Positions 1 to 6,473 of a DNA stretch of 6,943 bases are shown here, in pieces; position 1 is the stretch's first letter, and each line of letters starts with the position of its first letter. The notes under the pieces were generated by a model that was not told where the DNA came from, searched no databases, and saw nothing but the letters and a program-made list of their open reading frames with translations. The DNA is from Pseudomonadota bacterium (GTDB taxonomy: Bacteria; Desulfobacterota; Desulfobulbia; Desulfobulbales; JAGXFP01): contig DAOVJK010000160.1 of the NCBI GenBank assembly GCA_030673265.1, positions 1-6,943 on the forward strand. Direction: 5' to 3'. A program made the translations under genes and the position numbers.

Positions 1-2
1 CT

Positions 3-119
3 TTCAGCATACTAAAGTATCGGAGTCTCCCTCTGGCCGCTTACCTGCTGAAAACATCATACTTTGCCTATCGAGCGTTTCGCAATCGGGCATCTCGACT
101 GGTGAAATATGCGGGTTAG
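3..119 (+). CDS. C-terminal tail of a truncated, unidentified protein
   Basis: Frame 3 is open from the window edge to a TAG at 117-119 and gives 38 residues. A hydrophobic stretch (LPLAAYLLKTSYFAYRAF) is followed by a very basic end (RNRASRLVKYAG), with no acidic residue at all. This composition is plausible for the end of a membrane-associated protein, a glycosyltransferase or a transposase, but no family motif is present and I do not recognise it. Frame 2 is also open across the same bases and further, to a TAA at 278-280, but its translation looks less protein-like (many Ser and Gly, no hydrophobic pattern). The reading frame is therefore a judgement. The start and most of the gene lie left of the window. 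Confidence 0.35.
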   Translation, partial: FSILKYRSLPLAAYLLKTSYFAYRAFRNRASRLVKYAG

Positions 120-373
120 ACGAATTACGAGCTGCGCATTATGGAAGCTTAAAAGGGTTTTTTGTTTACCAGGAAATGTTCAGCCGTGTTCACGTCACAA
201 GTGTACGAGCCATCACAAACGGCGGAGCCGGAGAGATCTTGCCTTTACCGTTGCCTCGTCTCGTCGCCACATCCGGATAATTTCTCCCCAGTCAAATTTA
301 GCCTTTTCCCTGGATTCCCAATGTATGCCAGGGGCACTGCCCTGCTAATTTTCATAGTCCCAAATAAAAAAAG
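120..373. other. Intergenic stretch with no convincing gene
   Basis: Small frames are open here on both strands, but none has a good ribosome site, a recognisable motif or protein-like composition. There are weak inverted repeats: CCCTGG at 308-313 pairs with CCAGGG at 328-333 across a 14-base loop, and GGGC at 332-335 pairs with GCCC at 339-342. Neither is followed by a T run on the plus strand. The stretch could be the untranslated end of the gene entering from the left, or the decayed flank of a mobile element, but nothing visible decides this. Confidence 0.4.
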
Positions 374-412
374 AAAAAGCCCAACATCCGGGGGGGGGTG
401 TTGAGCTTTTTT
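367..412 (-). terminator. Rho-independent terminator with C9/G9 loop, probably for rsmJ
   Basis: Bases 374-386 and 399-411 form a 13-bp inverted repeat around a 12-base loop that contains nine consecutive G (390-398, plus strand). Read on the minus strand, the single non-Watson-Crick position becomes a T-G wobble and the stem is followed by CTTTTTTTATTT, a good terminator tail. On the plus strand the same position is a C-A mismatch and the stem runs into T6. It therefore works best for the minus strand, about 115 bases past the rsmJ stop. It may act in both directions and also end the plus-strand gene from the left edge. Confidence 0.75.
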
Positions 413-525
413 CGATGCAAAATAAGTTTGCCCAGGTATCTTTGCAATAATTCGGCAGCTTCGGCAAGTAGGGTTTTGCCGTATTTGCCCAGATTCTTAA
501 ATCAGGATAGAGAGGGTGCTGTTAG
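413..525. other. rsmJ 3' flank with small repeats
   Basis: Between the rsmJ stop and its terminator there is a hairpin (CGGCAA at 462-467 with TTGCCG at 476-481) and a 9-base direct repeat, TTTGCCCAG, at 427-435 and 484-492. In the same frame as rsmJ, beyond its TAG and one further TGA, the minus strand stays open from 501 downwards. It reads LGKYGKTLLAEAAELLQRYL, a helix-like amphipathic pattern, but there is no ATG or ribosome site. It may be chance or a decayed coding remnant. Confidence 0.3.
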
Positions 526-1299
526 CTAAAGGAGATAAACATCGAAACGGTTGTTTTTGCTTTTGAAGGCCAGATCCGGTTTTGGCCCGTTCAGGGGCGG
601 GGCGTAGGCCGGACGTTTGACCACTACCCGTTTGTGTGCCACCCGCAGGGCAACAGTCAGCAACTGGTCACTGTCTTCATCATCGCCGACCAGAGTCCGT
701 AAAATCCGCATCTCTTTTTTGACCAACGCACTCTTGCTGCGGTGGGGGAACATCGGATCGAGATAGACTACCTGCGGACGATGGTTTGCGGGGATCTTTG
801 CCAGTTCTGTCAAACTGTCGCCACTGCTTAAAACCATCCTTGCCCGCACGATCTTGCCGATAGCGGGATCGTCGGCAGCCCGTCGCAGCCCGTCCTCCAG
901 GAGGGCGGCTATCACGGGGTTGCGCTCCATCATTTCCACCCGGCAGCCTTGACAGGCCAGAACAAAACTGTCCTGACCGAGACCGGCGGTTGCATCCAGA
1001 ACAGTCGGCAAGTTTTTACCTTTGACTCCGATGGCCCGGACCAGGGTCTGTTTGCGGCCGCCGCCCCGTCGACGCCGGTAGTCGGTCTTGCCGCCGGTGA
1101 AATCAACCCAGACCGGGCCTGGCGCCTTGGGTCCACATTGTCGGAGCTCTAACCGCTCCTCTGTAACCACCAGTAATAAAGAATGGTTGCTCGTCGTTGG
1201 CTCGGTGACAGGAATGCCCAGTTCTTTGGCCAAATGCGCTGCTTTTTGATGCTGTTTCGGGGTTTGCGCTGCTACGGCTATATCGGTTAATATCGGCAC
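526..1299 (-). CDS. rsmJ: 16S rRNA (guanine1516-N2)-methyltransferase RsmJ
   Basis: RsmJ (formerly YhiQ) is a cytoplasmic, SAM-dependent methyltransferase that modifies G1516 of 16S rRNA in the small subunit. The 257-residue product is close to the usual length of about 250 residues. The family signatures appear in order: VDFTGG at 65-70, a basic RRRRGGGR patch at 75-82, the SAM-binding DATAGLGQD at 102-110, ERNPVIAALL at 125-134, VYLDPMFPHR at 178-187 (the catalytic DPMFP motif), SALVKKEMR at 190-198, VVVKRPAYAPP at 225-235 and a terminal RFDVYL. These match the E. coli protein almost word for word as I remember it. The chosen start is GTG at 1297-1299, with no good Shine-Dalgarno sequence upstream, so the exact start is less sure; the conserved core is unaffected. 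It is transcribed away from kdsB and ends before the hairpin at 367-412. Confidence 0.95.
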   Translation of the reverse strand: MPILTDIAVAAQTPKQHQKAAHLAKELGIPVTEPTTSNHSLLLVVTEERLELRQCGPKAPGPVWVDFTGGKTDYRRRRGGGRKQTLVRAIGVKGKNLPTVLDATAGLGQDSFVLACQGCRVEMMERNPVIAALLEDGLRRAADDPAIGKIVRARMVLSSGDSLTELAKIPANHRPQVVYLDPMFPHRSKSALVKKEMRILRTLVGDDEDSDQLLTVALRVAHKRVVVKRPAYAPPLNGPKPDLAFKSKNNRFDVYLL

Positions 1300-1461
1300 G
1301 GTAAGGTTAAATCCGCTGGTTATGGCTGCCCGGTAATGTTATTCTGGACAGTTACGTGCTTTGTGGAGTAAAAAACATTTCTGATTATTCGTCTTAACCC
1401 TAAAGAAACGCCATTAAGGGGCTTTGTCAGTTCGAATTAATTTATATCGTGAGATATTAAC
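1300..1461. promoter_or_regulatory. Divergent promoter region between rsmJ and kdsB
   Basis: This 162-base gap separates two divergently transcribed genes, so it must hold the start signals of both. It is more AT-rich than its flanks near kdsB. Candidate elements such as TTGTGG (1361-1366) with GATTAT (1383-1388), spaced 16 bases, are weak matches to sigma-70 boxes, and I would not assign a start site. The kdsB ribosome site is modest: GAG at 1451-1453, eight bases before the ATG. Confidence 0.35.
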
Positions 1462-2235
1462 ATGGATCCGACCCATAAAAAAGAACCGAAGGTTGTAGCA
1501 ATAATTCCGGCCCGCTATCATTCAAACCGTTTTGAGGGTAAACCCTTGGCCAAGATCATGGGTAAACCGATGATCCAGCATGTTTACGAGCGCGCGGTGG
1601 CGGTTGATCTGGTTTCACAGGTGGCAGTGGCCACCGATGATGAAAGGATCGCCGAGTGTGTCCGTGGTTTTGGCGGGCAGGTGGTGATGACCAGCTCTGA
1701 CCATGTTTCCGGGACCGACCGGCTGGCCGAAGCTGCGACCCTGCTGGATATCAATGAACAGGATGTGGTCGTCAATATTCAAGGCGACCAACCCCTCTTT
1801 GATCAGACTGTCGTTGAGCAGGTGGCGCGGCCATTATTGGCCGACCCGGCCCTGCCGATGGCCACTCTTATCTACAAGATAATTCGTCCCGAAGAGATCG
1901 ATGATCCGAATCATGTTAAAACGGTTTTTGATATTAACGGCATGGCCCTTTATTTTTCCAGAGCTTCGATTCCCTTTCAGCGGAATCCTGAAGAGCCACA
2001 TACGCCTACATATTATAAGCATCTTGGCTTTTACGCGTACCGCAAGGGCTTTTTGCTGACCTTTGTCGGTCTGCCCGAAGGAGAATGGGAACGCTTCGAG
2101 AAACTTGAGCAACTGCGGGCCCTGGAATATGGTTATAATATCAAAGTTGTCCTTACCGAACATGACTCTGTAGAGGTGGATACGCCCCAGGATCTGGCAA
2201 GAGTTGAGGAATTGTTTCGAGGTGGTGCAAAGTAG
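1462..2235 (+). CDS. kdsB: CMP-Kdo synthetase (3-deoxy-manno-octulosonate cytidylyltransferase)
   Basis: KdsB couples Kdo to CTP, giving CMP-Kdo and pyrophosphate, and so activates the sugar that Kdo transferases attach to lipid A. It is cytoplasmic and marks an LPS-making outer-membrane bacterium. The 257-residue length is normal. Visible motifs are the nucleotide-binding IIPARYHSNRFEGKPL (14-29), DHVSGTDRLAEA (80-91), VNIQGDQPL (104-112), ALYFSRASIPF (162-172), KHLGFYAYR (186-194), EKLEQLRALEYG (213-224) and VDTPQDLARV (239-248). The two aspartates expected to hold magnesium are present at D109 and D240. The residue after D109 is Gln where QGDEP is usual. The ATG at 1462 fits the family's short N-terminus, with about ten extra polar residues. 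It probably begins an operon with mdh, which starts 56 bases downstream. Confidence 0.95.
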   Translation: MDPTHKKEPKVVAIIPARYHSNRFEGKPLAKIMGKPMIQHVYERAVAVDLVSQVAVATDDERIAECVRGFGGQVVMTSSDHVSGTDRLAEAATLLDINEQDVVVNIQGDQPLFDQTVVEQVARPLLADPALPMATLIYKIIRPEEIDDPNHVKTVFDINGMALYFSRASIPFQRNPEEPHTPTYYKHLGFYAYRKGFLLTFVGLPEGEWERFEKLEQLRALEYGYNIKVVLTEHDSVEVDTPQDLARVEELFRGGAK

Positions 2236-2291
2236 GTAGTTTTTGCTAATAACTATTATTTTAAAATCATAGATGAAGAGAGGTTGATGTC

Positions 2292-3218
2292 ATGCGCAAG
2301 AAAATAACGATAATCGGGGCTGGTAATGTTGGTGCTACCGCTGCTCACTGGGCAGCCAGCCGCGGGCTTGGAGATGTGCTCCTTCTTGACGTGGTGGAGG
2401 GAATTCCCCAGGGTAAAGCCCTTGATCTGTTGCAGGGGGGTCCGGTTGATGGATTTTCCAACATTGTCATGGGCTCTAATGATTACAAAGATTCAGCAGA
2501 TTCCGATGTGGTGATTATTACCGCCGGCCTGGCCCGGAAACCGGGGATGTCCCGTGATGATCTGCTGGCCAAGAATGTATCAATCGTCAAATCATGCGCT
2601 GAGCAAGCTGCAAAGCATTCACCTGACTGCGTGATGATCGTGGTAACTAATCCGATCGATGCCATGGTTTACACGGCGTTCAAAGTGTCCGGTTTTCCCC
2701 GTGAGCGGGTGATCGGGATGGCTGGTGTTCTTGATTCGGCCCGCTACCGCACTTTTCTGGCCATGGAACTGGGCATCGCCCCCCGGGACGTTAATGCCAT
2801 GGTCATGGGTATCCACGGCGACAATATGTTGCCCCTGGTCAGACTGGCCAATGCTTCAGGGATACCGGTGACTGACTTGATCTCCGCCGAACGACTGGCC
2901 GAGATTGTCAAACGTACTCAGCAGGGTGGGATTGAGATCGTCAATCACCTGAAAACCGGCAGCGCTTTTTATACCCCGGGACTCTCTGCCGTAGAGATGG
3001 CCGAGGCGGTTCTGCTCGATAGTAAGCGGCTCTTGCCCTGTGCAGCCTATCTTGAAGGAGAATTTGGGTTCTCCGGCTGCTTTCTTGGGGTGCCGGTGGT
3101 TCTGGGCAGCGGTGGTGTGGAGCGGATTGTTGAATTTGAACTTACTGACGAAGAGAAAGAGGCGATGTTGGTCTCCGAGAGCGCGGTCAGAGGCCAGATG
3201 GCCGCTACCGGCTTATAG
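2292..3218 (+). CDS. mdh: NAD-dependent malate dehydrogenase (LDH-like type)
   Basis: This enzyme interconverts malate and oxaloacetate with NAD in the cytoplasm, as part of the TCA cycle or its reductive branch. The 308-residue chain has the complete LDH/MDH fold signature: the dinucleotide-binding GAGNVGAT (9-16); an acidic D33 at the end of strand two, which favours NAD over NADP; ARKPGMSRDDLL (81-92), whose R82 and R88 select dicarboxylate substrates; VTNPIDAM (118-125); GMAGVLDSARYRTF (142-155), with the D148 and R151 pair; and GIHGDNMLPL (173-182), with the catalytic H175. The arginine at the selectivity position makes malate rather than lactate the expected substrate. The ATG at 2292 has a good AGAGAGG ribosome site at 2277-2283. 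The next gene begins 17 bases after the stop, so they are likely cotranscribed. Confidence 0.97.
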   Translation: MRKKITIIGAGNVGATAAHWAASRGLGDVLLLDVVEGIPQGKALDLLQGGPVDGFSNIVMGSNDYKDSADSDVVIITAGLARKPGMSRDDLLAKNVSIVKSCAEQAAKHSPDCVMIVVTNPIDAMVYTAFKVSGFPRERVIGMAGVLDSARYRTFLAMELGIAPRDVNAMVMGIHGDNMLPLVRLANASGIPVTDLISAERLAEIVKRTQQGGIEIVNHLKTGSAFYTPGLSAVEMAEAVLLDSKRLLPCAAYLEGEFGFSGCFLGVPVVLGSGGVERIVEFELTDEEKEAMLVSESAVRGQMAATGL

Positions 3219-3235
3219 TAGATTTAGAGTGGTCA

Positions 3236-5452
3236 ATGACTGACAAAAATACCCCAAACTTGCCGGTTGATGCCGGATTGTTTGATCTTTTTCCCGGCGA
3301 GGAGCTGGTCGAAAAGGTTGTTGAGCTTGCTTTGTCAGCAGTACCGGCCGATAACCCTGGCTTGGCGGCGCTGCACGAACAGCTTGAGGGGCTGGATACC
3401 AGTGAGCTGAATGTCGTTGTTTTTGGCGGCGGAACCGGGTTGTCCAATCTGGTGGGTGGCGACAGCCGTCATCCCTTATGGCCGTTCTCCCCATTCCGGG
3501 GCTTGAAAGAGTTGTTTCCCCGGATGAAATCGGTTGTCTGTATAACCGATGATGGTGGTTCGACCGGTGAACTGCTCAAGGACCTCGACCTGCTTGCTAT
3601 TGGCGACCTTCGCCATGTCTTGCTTTCTTCAGTTAGCCTCAGGCTCTTGCAGGATAGATATGGTTTGGATGAAGAAGCTTGCCGGGGTACGGTTGCGATC
3701 CTGCATCGTCTCTTTAACTATCGCTTCGACAAGCCACCTTCTGATTTGAGTAGTCTGTTGGTTGCGGCGGAGATCGACCTTACTGGACTTCCTGCTGCTA
3801 TGGCTGGCCCGCTTGGCGATCTCCTGGCGGGGTTGTTCAAAGATGACCGGTTGGATAAATTGTTGCAGCGCCCCCACTGTCTGGGCAATCTCCTGGTGGT
3901 TTCAGCAATCTGCCACCAGTCTGGTCGTGATGATTTTGGTCATGACCATAAAGCCCTGCTTGGGGCTTTTCGATATCTGGCTGACCTGTTAGGTGCAGGT
4001 CGGGATGCGGTTCTGCCCTGCACGATGACTCCGGCCCATCTAAAACTGCTTTACACTAACGGCGTGATGGTCAGTGGTGAGTATAAGGCAGGGCATGCAC
4101 GCCGCGGTTGTCCGGTGGAACGTCTCTTTGTCCATTCCCATGGAGAGCCTCAGATCCCAGTCGAAATACTTGATAGTATTAATGGTGCCGATATTATCAT
4201 CTTTGCGCCGGGTAGTCTCTATACCAGCATTATTCCAATCCTGCAGTTGCCGACGATAGCTGGGGCGGTAAGAAAAAACAGCCGGGCTCTTAAATTGCTG
4301 GTAGCCAATCTCTGGGTCCAGAAGGGGGAGACCGATCTGGTGGCTGCCCCTTCAAGGCGGCGGTTCTATGTCTCGGATCTGATCCTGGCTTATCATCGGA
4401 ATATTCCTGGCGGGGTCGATGGCTTGTTCCGGCAGATAATGGTTCTCGGCTTGCACGATATTCCCGGCAGCATCCTGCAAAGTTATGCCTTGGAGGGTAA
4501 GGTGCCGATCTATTTTGATCGTGACCGGGTTGCTGAACTAGGTTTTATGCCGGTGGAATGCCCAATCTTCTCTGACCAGGCCTTACAAGAGCGCCTGGTG
4601 GTGCAGCATGATCCTGGGGCTATGGCCAGAGCCGTTCGGGCTGTCTGGGCCGTACATGATCAATTGACTGCTCCCGGTCGGATTTCTCTGCCACTGGCAA
4701 AGGATTCATCTTCGATCATAGTCGATACTGCTGCTGATATTCCGGCTCGCCGCTTGGCTGCGGTCTCTGACCTTCTGACTATTCTTGAGGTTGATCTCCC
4801 CTTAAAGGTGCGGTTGCTGGATATTCTCTGGCACCATCGGGATATAAATCTCGATCATCTCGCCTGTCTTGACGGGGTGGTCCTGGTCGATAGACTGGTT
4901 TGGAATCGATCCCAGAGATGGGATAGAATCTTTTCTTTCTACGATCCGCAGGACCGGCTGATTAAGATCAGGCAGGATGTTTTTGACGATCAGGACCGTT
5001 TTGAACTGGCTTTTCTGGTGGCATTGGGGGAATCGCTGCTGGGTAATTACGCTGCCGGGAAAGAAATGCTGCCCGTGGAAAATGCAGCTGGGCCGCTGGG
5101 ACGGATCTATCAGATAGTCCTTAGACCAGAATCGGAGCGGCAGGGGTTTTTTGGCGACAACGATCTGCAGGAGTATCTGGAGCTGGCCCGAATGTGCCGA
5201 TCGGTTGAAAATCCGCAGATTTACACCAGACTGTTAAACGGCCGGGAGGGCTTTACGCCGCCCGGATTGCTTTTCGGGCTGGTTTTCGCCTGGTATCTCG
5301 ATAATCGTTTTGTGGCCCATATTGAGTCTAAGATGGCTATTCTGGGAATGGAAGTCCCCGATATGATCCCGGAACAGGCCAAGGTCTGTTCACGGCGGCA
5401 GCGGTTGGTGGATTTCTTCCGCCGGAAAGTTTTTGGATATAATGATGAGTGA
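3236..5452 (+). CDS. Large CofD/YvcK-like (UPF0052) protein with long C-terminal extension
   Basis: Residues from about 58 to 475 carry the CofD/YvcK fold: VVVFGGGTGLSNLV (60-73), ITDDGGSTGELL (103-114), GDLRHVL (123-129), LGNLLVVSAI (216-225) and FAPGSLYTSIIPILQLP (323-339). CofD transfers 2-phospholactate in coenzyme F420 synthesis. YvcK (GlmR) of Firmicutes binds UDP-GlcNAc and is needed for wall integrity and gluconeogenic growth. The GGSTG and PGSLYTSI wording is closer to YvcK, and no other F420 genes are in view, so a regulatory or envelope role is the better inference. The chain of 738 residues is roughly twice the usual size. It has a 58-residue acidic leader and about 260 extra C-terminal residues (from about 478) that match no domain I know, ending in a basic RRQRLVDFFRRK helix. 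There is no signal peptide or membrane segment. The ATG at 3236 has a weak GAG site six bases upstream. The exact activity is unknown. Confidence 0.82.
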   Translation: MTDKNTPNLPVDAGLFDLFPGEELVEKVVELALSAVPADNPGLAALHEQLEGLDTSELNVVVFGGGTGLSNLVGGDSRHPLWPFSPFRGLKELFPRMKSVVCITDDGGSTGELLKDLDLLAIGDLRHVLLSSVSLRLLQDRYGLDEEACRGTVAILHRLFNYRFDKPPSDLSSLLVAAEIDLTGLPAAMAGPLGDLLAGLFKDDRLDKLLQRPHCLGNLLVVSAICHQSGRDDFGHDHKALLGAFRYLADLLGAGRDAVLPCTMTPAHLKLLYTNGVMVSGEYKAGHARRGCPVERLFVHSHGEPQIPVEILDSINGADIIIFAPGSLYTSIIPILQLPTIAGAVRKNSRALKLLVANLWVQKGETDLVAAPSRRRFYVSDLILAYHRNIPGGVDGLFRQIMVLGLHDIPGSILQSYALEGKVPIYFDRDRVAELGFMPVECPIFSDQALQERLVVQHDPGAMARAVRAVWAVHDQLTAPGRISLPLAKDSSSIIVDTAADIPARRLAAVSDLLTILEVDLPLKVRLLDILWHHRDINLDHLACLDGVVLVDRLVWNRSQRWDRIFSFYDPQDRLIKIRQDVFDDQDRFELAFLVALGESLLGNYAAGKEMLPVENAAGPLGRIYQIVLRPESERQGFFGDNDLQEYLELARMCRSVENPQIYTRLLNGREGFTPPGLLFGLVFAWYLDNRFVAHIESKMAILGMEVPDMIPEQAKVCSRRQRLVDFFRRKVFGYNDE

Positions 5453-5524
5453 ATAGATATCAGACCCCAGAGAGACCGATATTTGAGCCTAACCCTTCCC
5501 CTCCTGGGATATTTATTCTAACCG

Positions 5525-5549
5525 AGAAAACCTTGCCTCAGGGGCAAAA
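5525..5549 (-). terminator. Weak terminator after the methyltransferase gene
   Basis: On the minus strand, TTTTGCC (5549-5543) pairs with GGCAAGG (5537-5531), using two T-G wobbles around a 5-base loop, and TTTTCT follows. It sits about 25 bases past the methyltransferase stop, where a terminator is expected. A second small hairpin on the plus strand, CCCC (5559-5562) with GGGG (5568-5571) followed by TTATTT, could serve the kdsB-mdh-CofD run in the same convergent gap. Both are weak. Confidence 0.35.
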
Positions 5550-5571
5550 GCATTTTATCCCCTTCCAGGGG

Positions 5572-6246
5572 TTATTTCAAAACCGGTCCTTCTGGCCCCG
5601 CTTTTTTGTTGCCAGAGAATTTGTTCTTTCCGTGGCATTTCTTGTGCTTTTTGCCGCTACCACAGGGACAAGGATGGTTTCGGCCTATTTTCGTATATTC
5701 TAAGCTGTCATTTGATCCAGATATGTTTGGCTTTTCGGCTGTCAGATTTAAGCTAATTGGAACCCCTACAAATAGCATTGCACTAGTATCATCAAATAGA
5801 TCGAAATTATTCATTCTTTTTATATTCACAAATCCAGAGTCATTGAGGAATTCAGTAAGGAATTCTTCATTTAGCCCAACAACATGGTAGTCATATTCAT
5901 CCACGTGACCACCAAACATCATCCGCATTACCATAAAGCGGCCATCGGCATTTATGTTTTTTGAAAGAAACAACTTGGCGAGGATCTCCAAGTCAGGAAC
6001 ACTAATGAAAACCTTCCCGCCGGGATGAAGGGCGCGATTCCATTCTTTTAGTGTGTCAGTCAACTCGTTCTTATAGTCAAAATGTTCGACGACGTGAGAT
6101 GCATATATTGTGGAAAATGTATTGTCAGCGAACTGAGACAGATCGTTAGCGTTACCAAGATGGTCAACGAAGGGTCCAGGAACTGCGTTCAAAACTTCCC
6201 ATCCATCTGCCCTAACTTTTCCACCAATATGTAACTTCCTATGCAT
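5572..6246 (-). CDS. SAM-dependent methyltransferase with C-terminal SEC-C zinc motif
   Basis: Residues 1-170 form a compact class I methyltransferase of the predicted family often annotated as COG4627. It starts KLHIGGKVRADGW (4-16), which stands in for the usual glycine-rich SAM loop. Then come VDHLGNANDLSQF (27-39), IYASHVVEHFDY (47-58), WNRALHPGGKVFISVPDLE (69-87), VMRMMFGGHVDEYDYH (106-121) and ISLNLTAEK (164-172). Residues 187-206 are a SEC-C motif, with ligands C193, C195, C204 and H205 in the CPCGSGKKHKKCH pattern. In SecA and other proteins this motif binds zinc and mediates protein contacts. The tail after it is basic. The ATG at 6244-6246 has a good AAAGGA ribosome site nine bases upstream. 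GC content of 5761-6240 is about 41%, well below the preceding genes, which hints at acquisition. The substrate is unknown; the acyltransferase neighbour suggests surface glycans. Confidence 0.85.
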   Translation of the reverse strand: MHRKLHIGGKVRADGWEVLNAVPGPFVDHLGNANDLSQFADNTFSTIYASHVVEHFDYKNELTDTLKEWNRALHPGGKVFISVPDLEILAKLFLSKNINADGRFMVMRMMFGGHVDEYDYHVVGLNEEFLTEFLNDSGFVNIKRMNNFDLFDDTSAMLFVGVPISLNLTAEKPNISGSNDSLEYTKIGRNHPCPCGSGKKHKKCHGKNKFSGNKKAGPEGPVLK

Positions 6247-6280
6247 TGTAATTATTCCTTTGACTATTTATTGTTTGTCC

Positions 6281-6293
6281 ATGCCGCCGGCAT
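6281..6293. repeat. Perfect 6-bp palindrome in the methyltransferase leader
   Basis: ATGCCG and CGGCAT flank a single C. The element lies 35-47 bases upstream of the methyltransferase ATG and stands out as GC-rich within AT-rich sequence. It could be an operator half-site pair or a leader hairpin in the transcript. Only the symmetry is observed. Confidence 0.35.
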
Positions 6294-6299
6294 AAAAAT

Positions 6300-6339
6300 A
6301 AGAAAGCCCCGAAATTATTATTCCAAGGCTCTTCTTTTT
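6300..6339 (+). terminator. Hairpin with T tail in a divergent gap
   Basis: Bases 6300-6308 pair with 6327-6336, leaving one bulged C (6331) and an 18-base loop. The stem runs directly into a T run ending at 6339. It resembles a rho-independent terminator on the plus strand, yet no plus-strand gene lies just upstream. It may be a leftover from a lost gene, block antisense transcription, or be a chance structure. Confidence 0.3.
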
Positions 6340-6473
6340 GTTGTAATTTTTGTTAAATTTTAAATTAAAGGCCAACCAAATTCACCAAATAGCGCAGAGC
6401 GTTTTCGGCCCAACAGTATTGTTCCTGTGACGGTGTTTGTGACCTAGAACTTCCAACGGGGAAAACCATAATA

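Larger units (their letters stand above)
6247..6473. promoter_or_regulatory. Divergent intergenic region, AT-rich
   Basis: This gap separates two divergent genes and should hold both promoters. A possible plus-strand promoter is TTGTTG (6338-6343) with TAAATT (6361-6366) at 17-base spacing, but the tract is so AT-rich that the match is weak. The acyltransferase has a GGGGA ribosome-like site at 6458-6462, eleven bases before its ATG. Two hairpins in the region are listed separately. Confidence 0.35.

Noticed and set aside
96..118. The junction near the stop at 117 as the end of an insertion sequence
   Set aside because: No matching inverted repeat partner, target duplication or transposase motif is visible within the window.
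2..280. A 92-codon open frame 2 running in from the left edge
   Set aside because: The translation is Ser- and Gly-rich with no motif or hydrophobic pattern, and frame 3 gives a more protein-like tail over 3-119. It might be coding, but I cannot support it.
109..404. Two small plus-strand open frames of about 80 codons (109-348 and 162-404)
   Set aside because: They lack ribosome sites and motifs, and the second runs through the terminator hairpin at 374-411.
1430..1438. GTTCGAATT resembling a tRNA T-loop
   Set aside because: No acceptor or anticodon stems can be drawn around it on either strand.
3236..5452. Assignment as CofD of coenzyme F420 synthesis, or as part of the GAK-type cluster
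   Set aside because: No F420 genes, HprK-related kinase or ATP-grasp gene is in the window, and the motif wording is nearer to YvcK. Family-level naming is all the sequence supports.
5449..5703. An 84-codon frame starting at a GTG that overlaps the CofD-like stop
   Set aside because: More than half of it is antisense to the methyltransferase's SEC-C end, and the translation is low in protein character. The overlap with the upstream stop looks like coupling but is probably chance.
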